From positions 93,501 through 157,500 of the forward strand of contig CM030852.1 in assembly GCA_018105865.1 (NCBI GenBank): a stretch of DNA of 64,000 nt. The letters are read 5' to 3'. Source of the DNA: Metaphire vulgaris. Taxonomy: Eukaryota > Annelida > Clitellata > Crassiclitellata > Megascolecidae. Positions 10,868 to 23,435 of the stretch are shown in pieces. The position numbers were made by a program, and so were the translations under genes. The stretch's first letter is position 1. Each line of letters starts with the position of its first letter. A model generated the notes under the pieces. It made no database searches, was not told where the DNA came from, and worked only from the letters and a program-made list of their open reading frames with translations.

Positions 10868-10935
10868 ACTGGAGGTCTAATACAAGACTGCTGATGGTGC
10901 ATGTAAAATAGACCAAGTAAAATTTATGATGGCTA

Positions 10936-10937
10936 CC

Positions 10938-10975
<38 letters not shown>

Positions 10976-11105
10976 TCTCCTAAATTTATATAGCGCTTTG
11001 GAAAGTAGTACAGTAGTAGCTGCTTATTCTTATGCACTTAATCTTTCTTGAAATAGCTATACACAAGGTGGAACATCGGCTGGGCAAAGGTCAGTGTATC
11101 CATGA
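10936..11105. repeat. (AAT)n run plus dispersed 'ATATAGCGCTTTGG' repeat
   Basis: A (TAA)n run at 10938-10973 leads into the best-preserved copy of the dispersed repeat (TATATAGCGCTTTGGAAAGT, AGCTGCTTATTCTTATGC, CTTTCTTGAAATAGCTATAC). The microsatellite at the edge fits a retroposon tail. Confidence 0.65.
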
Positions 11106-11268
11106 AGTTGCTAACATCATAGTCTATTGATAGCAGATGCTTCTAGGATTCTACACATTGGTAAGAGAACAGACATCTTTTCAGGTGAATTTGCACCACC
11201 ATCAATTGCATGTCTGAACTCTGAACATTAAGCCTGGCGCCACAGAAGTGCATAATTTTATTACTACA

Positions 11269-14200
11269 CTAAATAAAAATAATATCTGTAATGTTTAAAA
11301 ATAACCTAAACTGAAGTTGCTGTTCGTCATGCAGTTCCATTCCAAGGATCCACATTGGCTGAAATTTTTTCATCTTTCCAACTGAACTACTTCCAGATGG
11401 TGGATATGATGATGAAGCCTCAGCAAATTCAGCACCTAAAAATTCTGACTTAAGACTGACTAATCCCTGATGTAACTTGCTGGCACGTTTAAACAGTCGA
11501 TTCTTCACCTACAAAGTGCAAAGAGAAAATGGCAAGTAGATCAATGTTATTAGTTTACAGTTCTGTAAAAATATAATTGTAAATTTGTACAGTTTGTACA
11601 GCAATACAGTAATATATTTTTCACACTTCAAAACAGTTAGATCCATAAATACAATAGCAGTAGAAGAGGCAAATAATGATTGGATCATTAAACTCCTTGG
11701 ATCCTCAATCCTCCAACAGTTCAAATAACGTCATGGGCCATTCACAATGCTCAAATAAATAGAAAATATGATCAGAGCAGAAGGAAACAACTCTTCTCGT
11801 CTATTAACAGTCTCAGTGAGGAATGCCACTGAAAACAACTGGACTCAACCTGGACCCAAATGAAAATCTCATCAACAACCACAAGAAAGTATTTGGGTAT
11901 ATAATTTCTCAATGCATCTAAGATGCTGGCAGTGAACATGCTAAAAGAAAGTTGTAGCAGAGGAGCATTTAGATACCTTAACTGTCTCATTTCCTTGATG
12001 ATTGATGTCTTGTGAAATTTGTCTCGTTTTCTGAACTTCCTGGCTTGTCTCCTCTTCTCCAGCACTGTCTGCATTAGAATCACAGTTCTGTTTTTCCCAA
12101 TTGATCTCAGATTCCTCAGAAGAAGAATGCCTGCTTTCACTTCCTGTAGAAAGCTTTTCGCAGCTTTGACCACACAACAGCTAGGTTGATGGTCCCAGGG
12201 CTGTGGTCATCATTGTCGTTCCAGCTTCTGTTCATCACGGGAGTTACTCGAATCTCTTTGCAACGAAAACTTTTCACAAATGGCAAGTCCAGCTGTTCAG
12301 GAAAGAAAACCAGCATTAGAAATGATGCACCAATTGTCTCAGAACAAGTGTCAGATTCTCACTTGAAGCATCATTGGTAACAAGAGATCAAATACAAAAG
12401 TACGAAGCCATAGCACATCAAACTACCATATGACAAAGCAAAAGACAATTGAAAACATAGATATTTCAGTAATTAATTGCATACAATCTATTCATGCAAG
12501 AACCAAGCATCTGATCTTTTATTCAGACAAAGTTTAAATACATAAAATACACTTTTATTTCCTAAATATCAAACCAACATAAATATTCAAACTACTGAAA
12601 GATAAAAAGCTGGTTAAAATACAAGGACTCACCTGATTCTTGGTGTTGCTAAATCTTCGAATGTATCGAACAAATTCCTTCCTTTCAACATTTTCAACAA
12701 CTACTAAGTCAACACACCCATCCTGAATGTGCGTGAATGGTGAATGACCAAAAGGTGCGACAATGCAGATACCAGGCGTTGTCAAAAGCGAAACTGCTGA
12801 GAAAGTCTCCGCTAATTGTCTGACATCTTTCATCAGATTCAAAGGCTAAAGTAAAGTAAAAATCTTGTGAATTAATATACGGCTTCTGAAAGTATTATCA
12901 CAGTAGATATGATCTTCAGAATAACACTTTACACACCAGGTGTACTGATACACTCAATATTGCCTATAAATTTTAAAATGTTGGCCTACTGTAACACAAG
13001 GATGCAGATTGTAGAGTGATGAGTCAAGAAATACCTTTTATGCCTCCACAGCTGCTGCTGCTGCTGTGAGAATCATCAAAAGATTCCACTTGTCCATAGT
13101 TGAAGGCAGCAGGATCATTGGTTTCCTTTGACATTTTACACTGGACACATCTATTCAATTTATAATGCCAATAGGAATCTCAAACATATTTAACACTTCA
13201 CACAAGAATAAATCAAGTGATTGTAACATTGTCTATCTGGTTTGAGAAATACTACAAAGAAAGTTATTAAAAATACATCTATGAAAACCAGGACATCAAC
13301 GGAATTAAAGAGTAATTGGCTATTTATCCACAAGCTATATTAAAAGTAAGTTATATTAAAAGTAAGCTGTATTAAAAGTAAGCTATATTAAAAGTAAGTT
13401 ATATTAAGGGTTCTAGGATGGCAGGTCTGCAAGTCCACCGATAGAGAAAAGAAAAGTAGGACTGAAGTGCCTAATATTTATGAATTCCTACTTTATAGGA
13501 TGAAAGGAGGTTGACTTGGTCATCACATAGACATTTTGTCAGTGACTCACCCTTTTCGACAGAGCATTCCATTTCTTGGATTGTCTGATTCTGCATTGTC
13601 AGCTGGAATGAACTGAATGCAACAACTGAATGGCCTGACAAAAAGACAATGGACAAACATAAATGCATTGTAAGCATTGAAACGTGGCCTTTTATGACAG
13701 AGTGAAAGAGAAGAACATCATGAATATTTTTACTGATATATTTAATTAAAATCCAAATAAACTCAACATGATGACTGTCCTAGTCAACGCCATTACTTCA
13801 ACTCTTTCACTAAATTGTCTAACGCCTAAAATATATATAATTTAAAGCCCAAACAGCCCAAAACCCCAAATTCATAAGAAACCCCTAAAACACCCTGACA
13901 TGCATATAGTACCTAATGCTAGAAAAGTAATTAGACCTTTTCTTTTTCAAATGACTCAACCGTCCATCCATAGATAACACAAAGCAAGAAGAGCCTAACT
14001 AAGTCAGAGACATCTTGTTAGCTTCCAGTGCAGAGGTGGAACTCATCTGCACCTTAGACAGAGTCTCATTAAGAATCACAATTTGAGTAGAATCTTAACA
14101 AGAGTAAAGCATTGGGCCGAGTCTCTTTCCTGTCTTTCATTCATAGCTTTCCTCATCCTATCTAAGGCACTGGATGACTTGGGTGTTTACCTGTATTTGT

Positions 14201-17200
14201 TCTTACTCAGCATTCTCACAACTGACACTTCAAATCGTTTTTCACCAAGAACAGAATACTTATTAGCATATGCAAATAAGCTTCCAAAGAACCCGAGATG
14301 GCTGTTGAATGACCAGCGCAGAAAGTGGTCGCCATTTCTCACTGAACAGACATCAACTGCTGTAACATGTCCTACAAATTAAAAAATTCATCAACTCAGT
14401 ATTAAATAACTTCTTAAAAATATCTTTCAAAGACAACATTAAAGTAAATGCCACTGAACATAAATGTATTACTTATCCATTTTTAATGGTAAAACATGAA
14501 ACTAGTGAGAAATATCAGAATGATCTTCATACAGTAATAATAAGCAAATGAACAAACATAAGATTTCATCATCAACATGACTAAATAAAATTGTTAATGA
14601 ATTGAATTCTACAACAGAAAAACGACAACAAACAATTAAAATGCAAAGATTCAAATAAAACTTTGAAAAGTGAAAGTCAGACTAAATAAATCTTTTTTGT
14701 TTGTCGGCTGAGGCGTATTTTTGTAAAAGAGATGGATTCATTCATTCATTCAAATGCTTGACAGTAACTGATTTAATTTTATAAAAATAAAAGTAAACAA
14801 TTTCATACCCAACAAAATATGAACAACAGCGGTTGTGATGTCATCAGTACCAATAATTGAAAACACAGTTTCATTGATTGAACCTGGATTTAACAGAGAC
14901 AACAGTTCTTATATTGCTCTCCAGTGTAGTCACATCTATCTTAGTAAGTATGCAAGTATCTAACTCATGTCAAATTTTAAGAAACCAAAAATACAAGAAA
15001 ATTTTGAAAGCATTTCATTATCAATAAAGAATGGAAGTCACAATTCAAATATAACACCTATAAATATTGCTTTAGCACTTGCCTTAAGATAGCAATGCAA
15101 TATTTTATAAGTGAACTTTAATACTTCAATGCCTTCTATTCTGATGCATGAAGCATGACTCCACATCTGAATGAACCAAAACTTGTACACATTATCTGCA
15201 TGAGTGCTATGCAATCCACGGCATATGAATGTCATCAGCATCATCTGACATGCTGCTAAAACATTGCAGTGACCAAAAGTAGCAGCAGGATGTTTCTCCT
15301 CCTCACCTGTTGGTATAATGCCAATGGGATGAGGACAGCATTTGGCTGTAAATCCCGTTTCCTCTACATTGACTCCCTCATCAGCCTGAACTCTGTTAAG
15401 CATCGCTGTCACAACACGACTGACTGTTCCATCGCCTCCAACACAAACGACACTGCACAAGAGAATCAAAACAGATCAAATGACCACGAACAGTTGGCAA
15501 ATGGCTGAAGTTAATCAACAAATGCAGCAATAAAACAACAGGATTTCAAAAAGCATGAAATGAAGTCATGATATACTTAATGGCTGGAATAATGAATAAA
15601 ACCAGTTTTCTCCTCAACTATAATTTTGTACCAGCATAGGCGCTATGCACAACTTCGTTACCACTTATCGTCATCTACCTAAATGCAGACACAGATGTAC
15701 AGCATGCGATCAATCCAACCAAAAAGATGGCAGAAAAAGACTTAATCTCATATTTAACCTTGATACATACAGATACAATTTAAATAGCATTGTGGCCAGT
15801 AAAATATCTGATTTTACTGTTGCAAAGCATTTACAAATCAAGTCAGCTTCACTCTAAACCAGAAGAAAATCAATGACACATTCTATGAGGTTTTCACACT
15901 AGAAATTGTTTAATTAGTGATCCTGAACAATCAAACCTGTTATAGTCGCTGAGGACCATTTGAGAAATAACCTGTGAGATGTTTGATCCATCTCGATTAA
16001 CCTCTGAAACATTCACATCACAAAAGACGGACAACATAAACACTATTAAACACTGGACTGCTGTATATCACAAAACGTGCATTCATTGTCAATGGTGCAT
16101 CACAAAACCCTCAAAGATGCTCAACGCCCTATAAGCCATCTCTACCGATATTTGAAAGTATGAAAGTTCAACAGGACAAAGCCAAAGGAAGAATACAAAT
16201 GGCCCCAAGGAAAATATCAACTAAGAAGCCACAGCAATTGAATTTGATAATGCCATCATGGACTGTTGGTGTACATTTGCATTGCTGTGTTTGTGTTCAC
16301 TTTACCACATCAACCGACTAAACTTTTGGGTTTTTTGGCAAATGAAAATGTTTTCAATTGCTTCTGAGGCCTGAAATACTGCCACAACTGATTCAGCGAT
16401 CATGAAAACAGATTCAAAGCCATAATTATTAAACAATTGTTTACAATAATTCTGAAAATGAAAAGTTTGAATCATTACTAAACTAGTGAGATGATAAATA
16501 CATGAGACCATAGAATACACAAAAGAAACAATCCACAAGCATTTTTGTTTTTTTTCTAAATTCAGGTCCAACAGTGACAGTGATTTAACGGCAACAGCTT
16601 GCAGCAAGTTGAGTATGAAATTCTTGCAAAGCATTTGAGCAAAACCTTCAAGAATTAAAGTAACATTAACTAAGCTTAAATTTTAATCTAGAGATTGATT
16701 ATCAACTCAATTTTCTTACCGATTTTTTTATACCTCAACGATGGACAAATGCAACTGTAAGCTAACCTGTAACATCTGATGAAATTCCAGCTGCTCTGAA
16801 CAGAGGTTGAACCTTTGATGAGAATATTGTCCGGCTGCATCTTTTACCAGCAAACGGCTGCAGAAAAACTTTCACTGAACGTGGTCTCTCAGTTCTTGAT
16901 GCTAACCAAGTAGAACAAAAAATGTATCAGAAACTAAAGTTCTTAAACTTACTGTACTGTTGAGAAAGTAGAAGTAAGTATGGAAACCACAAAATAATAT
17001 TTACTTCTAAATACTTCTAAAAGTCTCAAATCAAACTCCATAAAAACTCAGAAGCACTGGCATTTGTTCCTACCGATGTACTGTTGTATAGACAAACACC
17101 ATTTCTTGCTGATTTGCTCACTGGGATGATTGAAAAGAACAATCTCATCAACAAACTTAACTCCACTGTCTTTCACTTTGTATACATACACCCCAAATCC

Positions 17201-18223
17201 AATACATGTGCCCTGGTTTTCTAATTGACCAGTCTTTTGAATACGTCTGATGTTTGCACCAAGAACATGGCTCAGGTAAATGGTGTTTCCAGAAGTGTCA
17301 TCTTCTGCAATTTCTCTGCTTCCCTTGATGGACTTTGATCGTCTTATCCTAGCTGAAATGTCAAAATTTGTGGTTTAAAATAACTAGATATATAAAAGCA
17401 TTTAGTTCAATCAAAGATGACAGATGAAAGCTTTAGAAGTAAAAAACAATCTAAATAACAGTCAGCAGATAAGTGTCAAAGCAACTGACTCCAATTAACC
17501 CTAATGCTATAATAAACAGAAGTCATGGCACCCCACATACTGTTAATCTATCGCTGTGATATTTAACTGACAGCCGCGTGGTGCTCGTTCACAGATATCT
17601 TGATGATTATGTTTCAAACTTGAGGGCATTTTGTTAACTATTACGTAACACCATTTTCTTGGTTTCTGGCCCTTTCTCATTTGTTGGTATGCCTTTACTC
17701 ATTTTGAGGAATTCAGCATCATACCAACTACTATGTCTTGCCTCCTTGACCCTTGCAACAATGTTTCTCAGAAGTCTAAAACATTGTGCTCCAAATATTA
17801 GAGGTACTTTGCTCTGAGGCCAAGTATTCACTGGCATTTAAAGTTAAATGACCTGAATGGAATTACCAAAGCACGCTAATTTTAGTAATACTTGCAATAT
17901 GCAGTACAGTATAAACCGAAATAATACAGTTACTTTAAACAGCAATAACTTCATTGTTGCTGAAAATTGACAAAAAAAATTCTCACCACAGCACCAGCCC
18001 ATAGCTATAAGCCTATAACACAAGTAATCACGAGCTTGCATTCGTGTGCTTAATATAAATGGCGCTAAATAAATCAAGGAAACAGCAGAGACCACAACTA
18101 CCGGACTTGGTTCGTTCGCCGGACAACGGGATCCAGGAGATCTTCTCCGAGTCCATGAGAACATCGCAGCTGCACCCATCGACGGTCATGATGTCCATGA
18201 TCACCACTCCTCCCCCACTGCAC

Positions 18224-18260
<37 letters not shown>

Positions 18261-18405
18261 CGTTATTATTGTTACTGCTAACAATAGTGGCTGCATCAGA
18301 AGATCTCGAGATGATCCTCGGACTCTCCGCTTCGAACGCCAAGCGAATCGTTCGCACGGAATTATTTCCGTCATAGAATCCGATATTTTCCATTCTAAAT
18401 ATCAC
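11269..18405 (-). CDS. CERKL: Ceramide kinase-like protein (CERKL/CERK family)
   Basis: Thirteen exons: 18102-18405, 17074-17352, 16767-16901, 15937-16003, 15307-15452, 14809-14883, 14191-14371, 13551-13634, 13035-13150, 12826 (or 12845) down to 12633, 12248-12292, 11977-12180, 11269-11508 (stop). About 689 aa, longer than human CERKL. Order: Gly-run N-terminus, PH-like region (SCDVLMDSEKISWIPL, TIYLSHVLGANIRR), then the lipid-kinase domain: ERPRSVKVFLQPFAGKRCS, KVQPLFRAAGISSDVTE, VVCVGGDGTVSRVV, PTGSIN, GHVTAVDVCSV, CRKGCVQCK, VAPFGHSP, FVRYIRRFSNTKNQ. AGISSDVT and VVCVGGDG are closer to CERKL than to CERK. The glycine-rich loop NPFGGKG of active ceramide kinase reads QPFAGKR, so catalysis is doubtful. 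A Ser/Glu-rich insert (exon 12) precedes the C-terminal strand. The phase between exons 9 and 10 works only with the 12826 acceptor or a one-base indel. Confidence 0.88.
13328..13412. repeat. 18-bp tandem repeat in CERKL-like intron
   Basis: About five copies of a unit like ATTAAAAGTAAGCTATAT. Non-coding, within the intron between exons 8 and 9. Confidence 0.85.
18220..18262. repeat. (CCG)n coding microsatellite
   Basis: The GCC/GGC trinucleotide run lies in the first coding exon of the CERKL-like gene. On the minus strand it gives about twelve glycines near residue 55. The run is likely to vary in length between alleles. Confidence 0.9.
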
Positions 18406-19363
18406 CGGATATTTCTAGAGACAATTGCTATTTTTTTACTATCATTACACTGCCATCATCATCACCATCGCTTCTGCCATTAATGGTCGTTGGCGTTAAG
18501 GACGCTTTGTAACTTTGTTAGGACCGCAGCTTGACCTCATTTCTGCTTAGCTGTGATTGGAGGAAATTCGTCTCTCCGCTCTATTTGCGTCCGTCGTTCA
18601 TTGGAGACGTTCGATGACCATGGAGACCAGCCTCAGGTACTCCACTTGAACGTCTGTTCGTTTCTTAGGCCGTATTTTAAACAATCTAATATAGATATCG
18701 AGCAAACCATTTGTGTGATCTATTGCGCGTGTTTTTCAGAGATGACTTGTGTCATTGGTAACTTATTTGGAATTTTGGATTACAGACTTGTTTATTTCGA
18801 TGGCTCAGCTGGGATGATGTAGCCTACTGGCCCGGGTTCAAAACCCAGGGATCTGAGATTTCATTTCTGGAAGGTCACGTGTCTGATGCTGATAATGCGA
18901 TGTTGTAGCTGAAGGGAGATTGAACCGGTTTAGCCTTTAACCCGTGCTGAAGACTACGATTTTAGCAGTTTTAAAAGACGATACAGAACGACCGATGATA
19001 TGTTTGAACCAAAGCTAATCCTAACATTTTTACAGAATTCTTAAATTTCAAAAGCAAAAGCCGCCTATGCATAGGTGGATTTAGAGTTTAATATTTGGGT
19101 AGGCTAGCATGGGAGTCTGGGGGTGCGACTCTATTCTTTATGTAGCGTACCCTCAAATATCACCCTGAGTGAACCTATAATCAATTTCGGCAGAGGCGGT
19201 GACGTCGAGGACCAAAGGTCTTACTGTAACTCGTGGCTGCGCTAATTTGAAGCTTTTCGTATCTATATGTTTGTTGTCTCAACAGCAGATAGTCTGTAGG
19301 CCTACGTGTAATATCCGTAATTATATTGGGCCGTAAATTTCATTATAAAATAATATTTTAAAA

Positions 19364-19542
19364 CCAGTGGTTATTCTAGCCATCATTGGGGGATTTTGAA
19401 ATGTTTGGGGGCAGGTCTGAGTCTCCACACTTTTGGGGAGGGACATTTCCATCCGCCCAGTCAACATATAATTTTTTTTGGAAGGGGATTTTAAAACTGG
19501 GGGGAATTCCCCCTCCCCAGAGAAGGCCTATAATAAACACTG
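19364..19542. mobile_element. hAT-like MITE family C, copy 1
   Basis: About 179 bp with inverted ends CCAGTGGTTATTCTAGCCA and AATAAACACTG. It is flanked by a perfect 8-bp duplication TTTTAAAA (19356-19363 and 19543-19550). The interior is G-rich. It shares its sequence with 41053-41232. Confidence 0.85.
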
Positions 19543-20658
19543 TTTTAAAACAGATTTTTCTCCTTAGACTTCATTGAACATATTGAAATGGACATTTTCG
19601 CTTAACTGGTCTAGCTTTTTACCAACTATTTCAGAATGAAAATTGATCACGTGGTTGTTTACCTCCCGTTGTTGGTTACGCGCCTGTATGCCCTGTAGGC
19701 CTACACGGAACGTTTATATGGTTACAGGCCTAGCATTTCCGATGTCTTGCTGGAGTAGGCCTCTGACACTGTGCGCAGCCTATGACTGGCCTTATTTGAC
19801 GTCAACAGCGATACGAATGATGAAAAATATTGGTTTAGAAAAAGTCGATAGGTCTATAAGCGTTAAACAATTGATTAGCAATTGTGGACAAATGCAACAG
19901 AGGCAAACAACACGACGAATGGACAGTCGTCTGTCTTGAATCCCCATTTTTCCACCGATTATATAGATTGGCGTCGACAAATTTTAGACCATTAGATGTG
20001 ATCAGAACAGAAGTATGCTTGCTCCTGGATTTCCAGAAGACATTGTATATAGGGTTTCTTCTGGTCATGTTCTACTGAATTGTAGAAAGAACCTGGAGAA
20101 TTTCGTTCAAAATTATCCAGGTTTTAAAGAAAATATTAGCGTTCAAAGTATTTTGAAAATTAACCTACTTAGCATTTTAAATTTAAGGAATTTGTCATAT
20201 TTGAAACAATCAGGAGTCTAAATTGACGATTAGGCTGAGACTTTACTTGCTGAAAATTCGAGCCAGTGAATGAAAGAGGAAGGAAGTCTTCTTAATCTTA
20301 AAATTGTAACGCCAGACTCTTTAATTTCTTCGAATCTCCTGGGAGTTTATTGACCGTCTGTAAATTCAGTCACAGCGACTTCGTTATCGTATCCAGACGT
20401 TGTTTACGACAGCTTCCAAGACTTCCATCGATTTATCGACGAGCGTTTCTCTTTTACGGCTCTTCCGTTTCAGGAATCGTTCTGTAACAGGTTATTTGCG
20501 TTTGAATTTCTTAGCATGACCAGAATTATTCTAGGTTAAATGACGGTGAAATTTCGAGACACCTGGTTCCGTCTGTGCGCAGTTCTAGCTTCTCCAGCTA
20601 ATGCTTCGTTATAAAGTCGCATGGACTCTATTCAGTAATTCTCCGCTACAGAAGCAGA

Positions 20659-20929
20659 CAGTGGCGTAGCGTGCACTCGTGCCGCCTATGGCTCCTGGAA
20701 AAATGCCCCCCCCCAATTTCACTCTTATTACACCTGACAAGCAAAAAAGGTCGTCGCCGCTAAATTTGTAAATTTGCCGCCCCTTCAAAATTTTGCCACC
20801 CCTTCGCCGAAACTTCTCGACAACCCGACAAGCCAAAAAAGTCGCTTCCAAAATTTTCCGCCCCATCATGTGTGCCGCCCATGGTTAAAGCCATAGTAGC
20901 CATTGGGAATTTGGGACGCTACGCCTCTG
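20659..20929. mobile_element. hAT-like MITE family B
   Basis: 271 bp bounded by CAGTGGCGTAGCGTGC and GGGACGCTACGCCTCTG inverted ends. The flanks GAAGCAGA and GAAGTAGA form an 8-bp target duplication with one mismatch. It is non-coding. A piece of the same left end recurs at 60077. Confidence 0.85.
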
Positions 20930-22497
20930 GAAGTAGATTCAAAATTATTGTTTGAAACAATCGGAATGCACAGCCTAAATCTTTGCAGTGCATGTAAAGC
21001 AAGATTAAGTGAAGCTAGATTGTGGTATAATAAACTGTTTAGTGTTTACCCGACATAGGATGTTTCCGGCTTAACATTGATTCGAATTTCTGATCTGCTA
21101 AGCTGTGCGTCATATTTTTCGAAGATGTATGTATTGTACGCCTGCATTTTGCGCGAGTGTTTATAGTTAAAATCGAGTCAACTGCTCTGCATTGTCTACT
21201 TTAAGTTTCGCGCAAATCACCGTTAACTTTGGGTCTATAGCAGGTAATTGCTCTAATTAACTGTAGGAGCCTAAGTCTACATTTTATTAGGGGCATTAGG
21301 CATTACTTTTAAAACAAGGCGATCAAACAGTCTAAGTTCTTCTAAGTTCTTAGAATGGCTACTAATCAAAGTACGCTTTTCCTAACTTCTATATTTAAAT
21401 AATTTTACTTTAGTATTCGTTTGACAGGCTACTCTCTTCGTTTGATGAATTTTTTACGAGCTGCGTGACCTCTGTCTGACCCCTGTCTGACCCCTGTCTG
21501 ACTGGGGATTATTGTAAAGGCAAAGGTTTTTCTCTCACGGCTTAGAACAACGCATTGAAACCTTCTCAGTCGATCGATCAAGCAACTGTGCTTTGATTGA
21601 TTGGCAAAGTCAAGCTTCCATCGCCATGGCAACGCTAATGACAACAGCCTGAAAAATATAGCAGTTAAAGGTAAAACTGTTAAAAACCAGTTGGGAAATG
21701 GAAATTAGACCTATATTCCACAACTAGGCAACATCGATGCGTATTCAGAGACGGTAAATTATACGCGGGTAAAAGAAGCAGGCCTGTCGTTTTATCCAGA
21801 CTCCAGGCCTTTTGGGGGATTGACTTGGCTGGAGGGGAAGAGACACATGCCTTAGTTCAATACAAAAATTTGTGTCAGTGCCGATTTTTTTGGGTGTGGG
21901 GGTGGGGTGGAATTTTGAGGGTTTGAAACAGACGAATAGACAGCTCGAAGAGACCAACGTCTTTGAGTGCAGAAGTTCCAAAAGACCAACAGGCGATCGT
22001 TGGTTGTCAATGGAGTCAATTACGAAGAGTGAAAAAGTGAAATGGTAAACATTGGAATCTAACGACGACACGCACGCTCCTCCATCATCTAACAAAAGGC
22101 AGAAATATTCTAAGCAAGGACAAATATACAGGTGCAGGCGTTAGATACCCGCTCTTGTGTCATGACTACGATTGACTAGTAATACAATGGAATTTTTCTA
22201 GCATTGCTTCTTTCTGCTCGTTACTCCGCTGCTCACGTGCTTTTGAAACTACGATCATATATCACCAGACGATTGCAGAATGCATTATGTAATAATGGGG
22301 CGGTAGAAGTTCTCGAATCGATCGAGGTGTGTGCCTAATGAATGAGTCTAATCTGTCGCTATAAAAATTGAAAGCAAACTGCATCTGAGCGCTGATTAGC
22401 GTTACAAAAAAGTGAAGAATAAATTGTAGAGGAACTACGACAAGCCACAATGCTTGTACATGACCTACACTACTTATAATAATTATAATGATCTAAG

Positions 22498-22792
22498 CAG
22501 TGCTTTTTTCTAGGAAAAAGGTTTGGAAACTCATTTCACATCTGTTTTGTCGTAAGAAGCGTACCATACAGTAGATATTAGTTGAATAACAGTAGGGGCC
22601 TACCTGGTATATTTATGTACAATGTAGCCCGTTGTTTTTAAACTGTAATTTTACTAATTTACGCTGTTTCCGTAAATTCCCACCGAAAGAAGAACCGATT
22701 GCAAGTAGAACACGCATTATTGCATATCGATATAAACGAATCTGACAAAAAGGTGCGTTAGCCTACCGTGCGTTCCCACTAAAAAAGCACTG
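22498..22792 (+). mobile_element. hAT-like MITE family D, copy 1
   Basis: 295 bp with inverted ends CAGTGCTTTTTTCTAG and CACTAAAAAAGCACTG. No clear target duplication remains. It is upstream of the STPGR gene and in the same orientation as the copy at 28370-28657. Confidence 0.8.
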
Positions 22793-23435
22793 CAACTTTG
22801 GACCGGAGTGGTAGCAGGCTATTTCATTGAAGAGGATTAGGCCTACGGTTAGGCGTATGATCACAGCAATGATTGCAATTGAGATTTTCTGAAATTTTAT
22901 TGGTAGAAATGCATTTAAGTATCTTTGTGAATGAGATATATTCTTGTTAGGGTTCAAACCAGTAGAAAGGCAGGCAATTGGGCTCGAAGTTGAGAGAAGC
23001 CAATTAGACCCAACGCATTTCCACTGTCGACTGTTTCTAGGCCAATTAATAGGCGTGGACATTGCCTGCGCTCTCTGGGCTCTGCCTCACAAGCGGTACA
23101 TTCTGTTTACTGCCCATAACCATAGAAGCAGAGTATTTGAATCTGTTGGCGTCGCACGCATTGCCGTTGCACAAGACTTTCAGCAAGTCTTCGAAGCGCA
23201 AATGTTAATAGCAACGGCGTGTAGGCCTACGCCATGTCAGCCACTAATATCATGCAGTACACGCATTGACTTTTGCGTTGACTACTGTTAGCCGAGAAAA
23301 TCGTTAACGTTTGATTTTAATTTTAATATTAAATGTAATACATTCAGATTCTTGACGTTCTAAAACGATGTTCTGTTTCTCCAGCGCCGATTTCACTTCA
23401 ATCCGGTAACACATCGACGGAATTCATCGCATAAA

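Larger units (their letters stand above)
18406..23435. other. Intergenic region between divergent CERKL-like and STPGR genes
   Basis: About 5 kb separating two divergently transcribed genes, so both promoters should lie here. It holds three MITEs (19364-19542, 20659-20929, 22498-22792) and a TCTGACCCCTG tandem run near 21470-21502. It also has several copies of the palindrome TAGGCCTA. I see no convincing gene; the 115-codon open frame at 22944-23291 has no recognisable motif. Confidence 0.6.

Noticed and set aside
13471..13677. 68-codon minus-strand open frame in the CERKL region
   Set aside because: It reads the CERKL exon at 13551-13634 in the wrong frame. The correct frame gives CCIQFIPADN and CRKG, which match the family and the exon phases.
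22944..23291. 115-codon plus-strand open frame upstream of the STPGR gene
   Set aside because: No recognisable motif, no splice or family support, and composition similar to the surrounding non-coding DNA.
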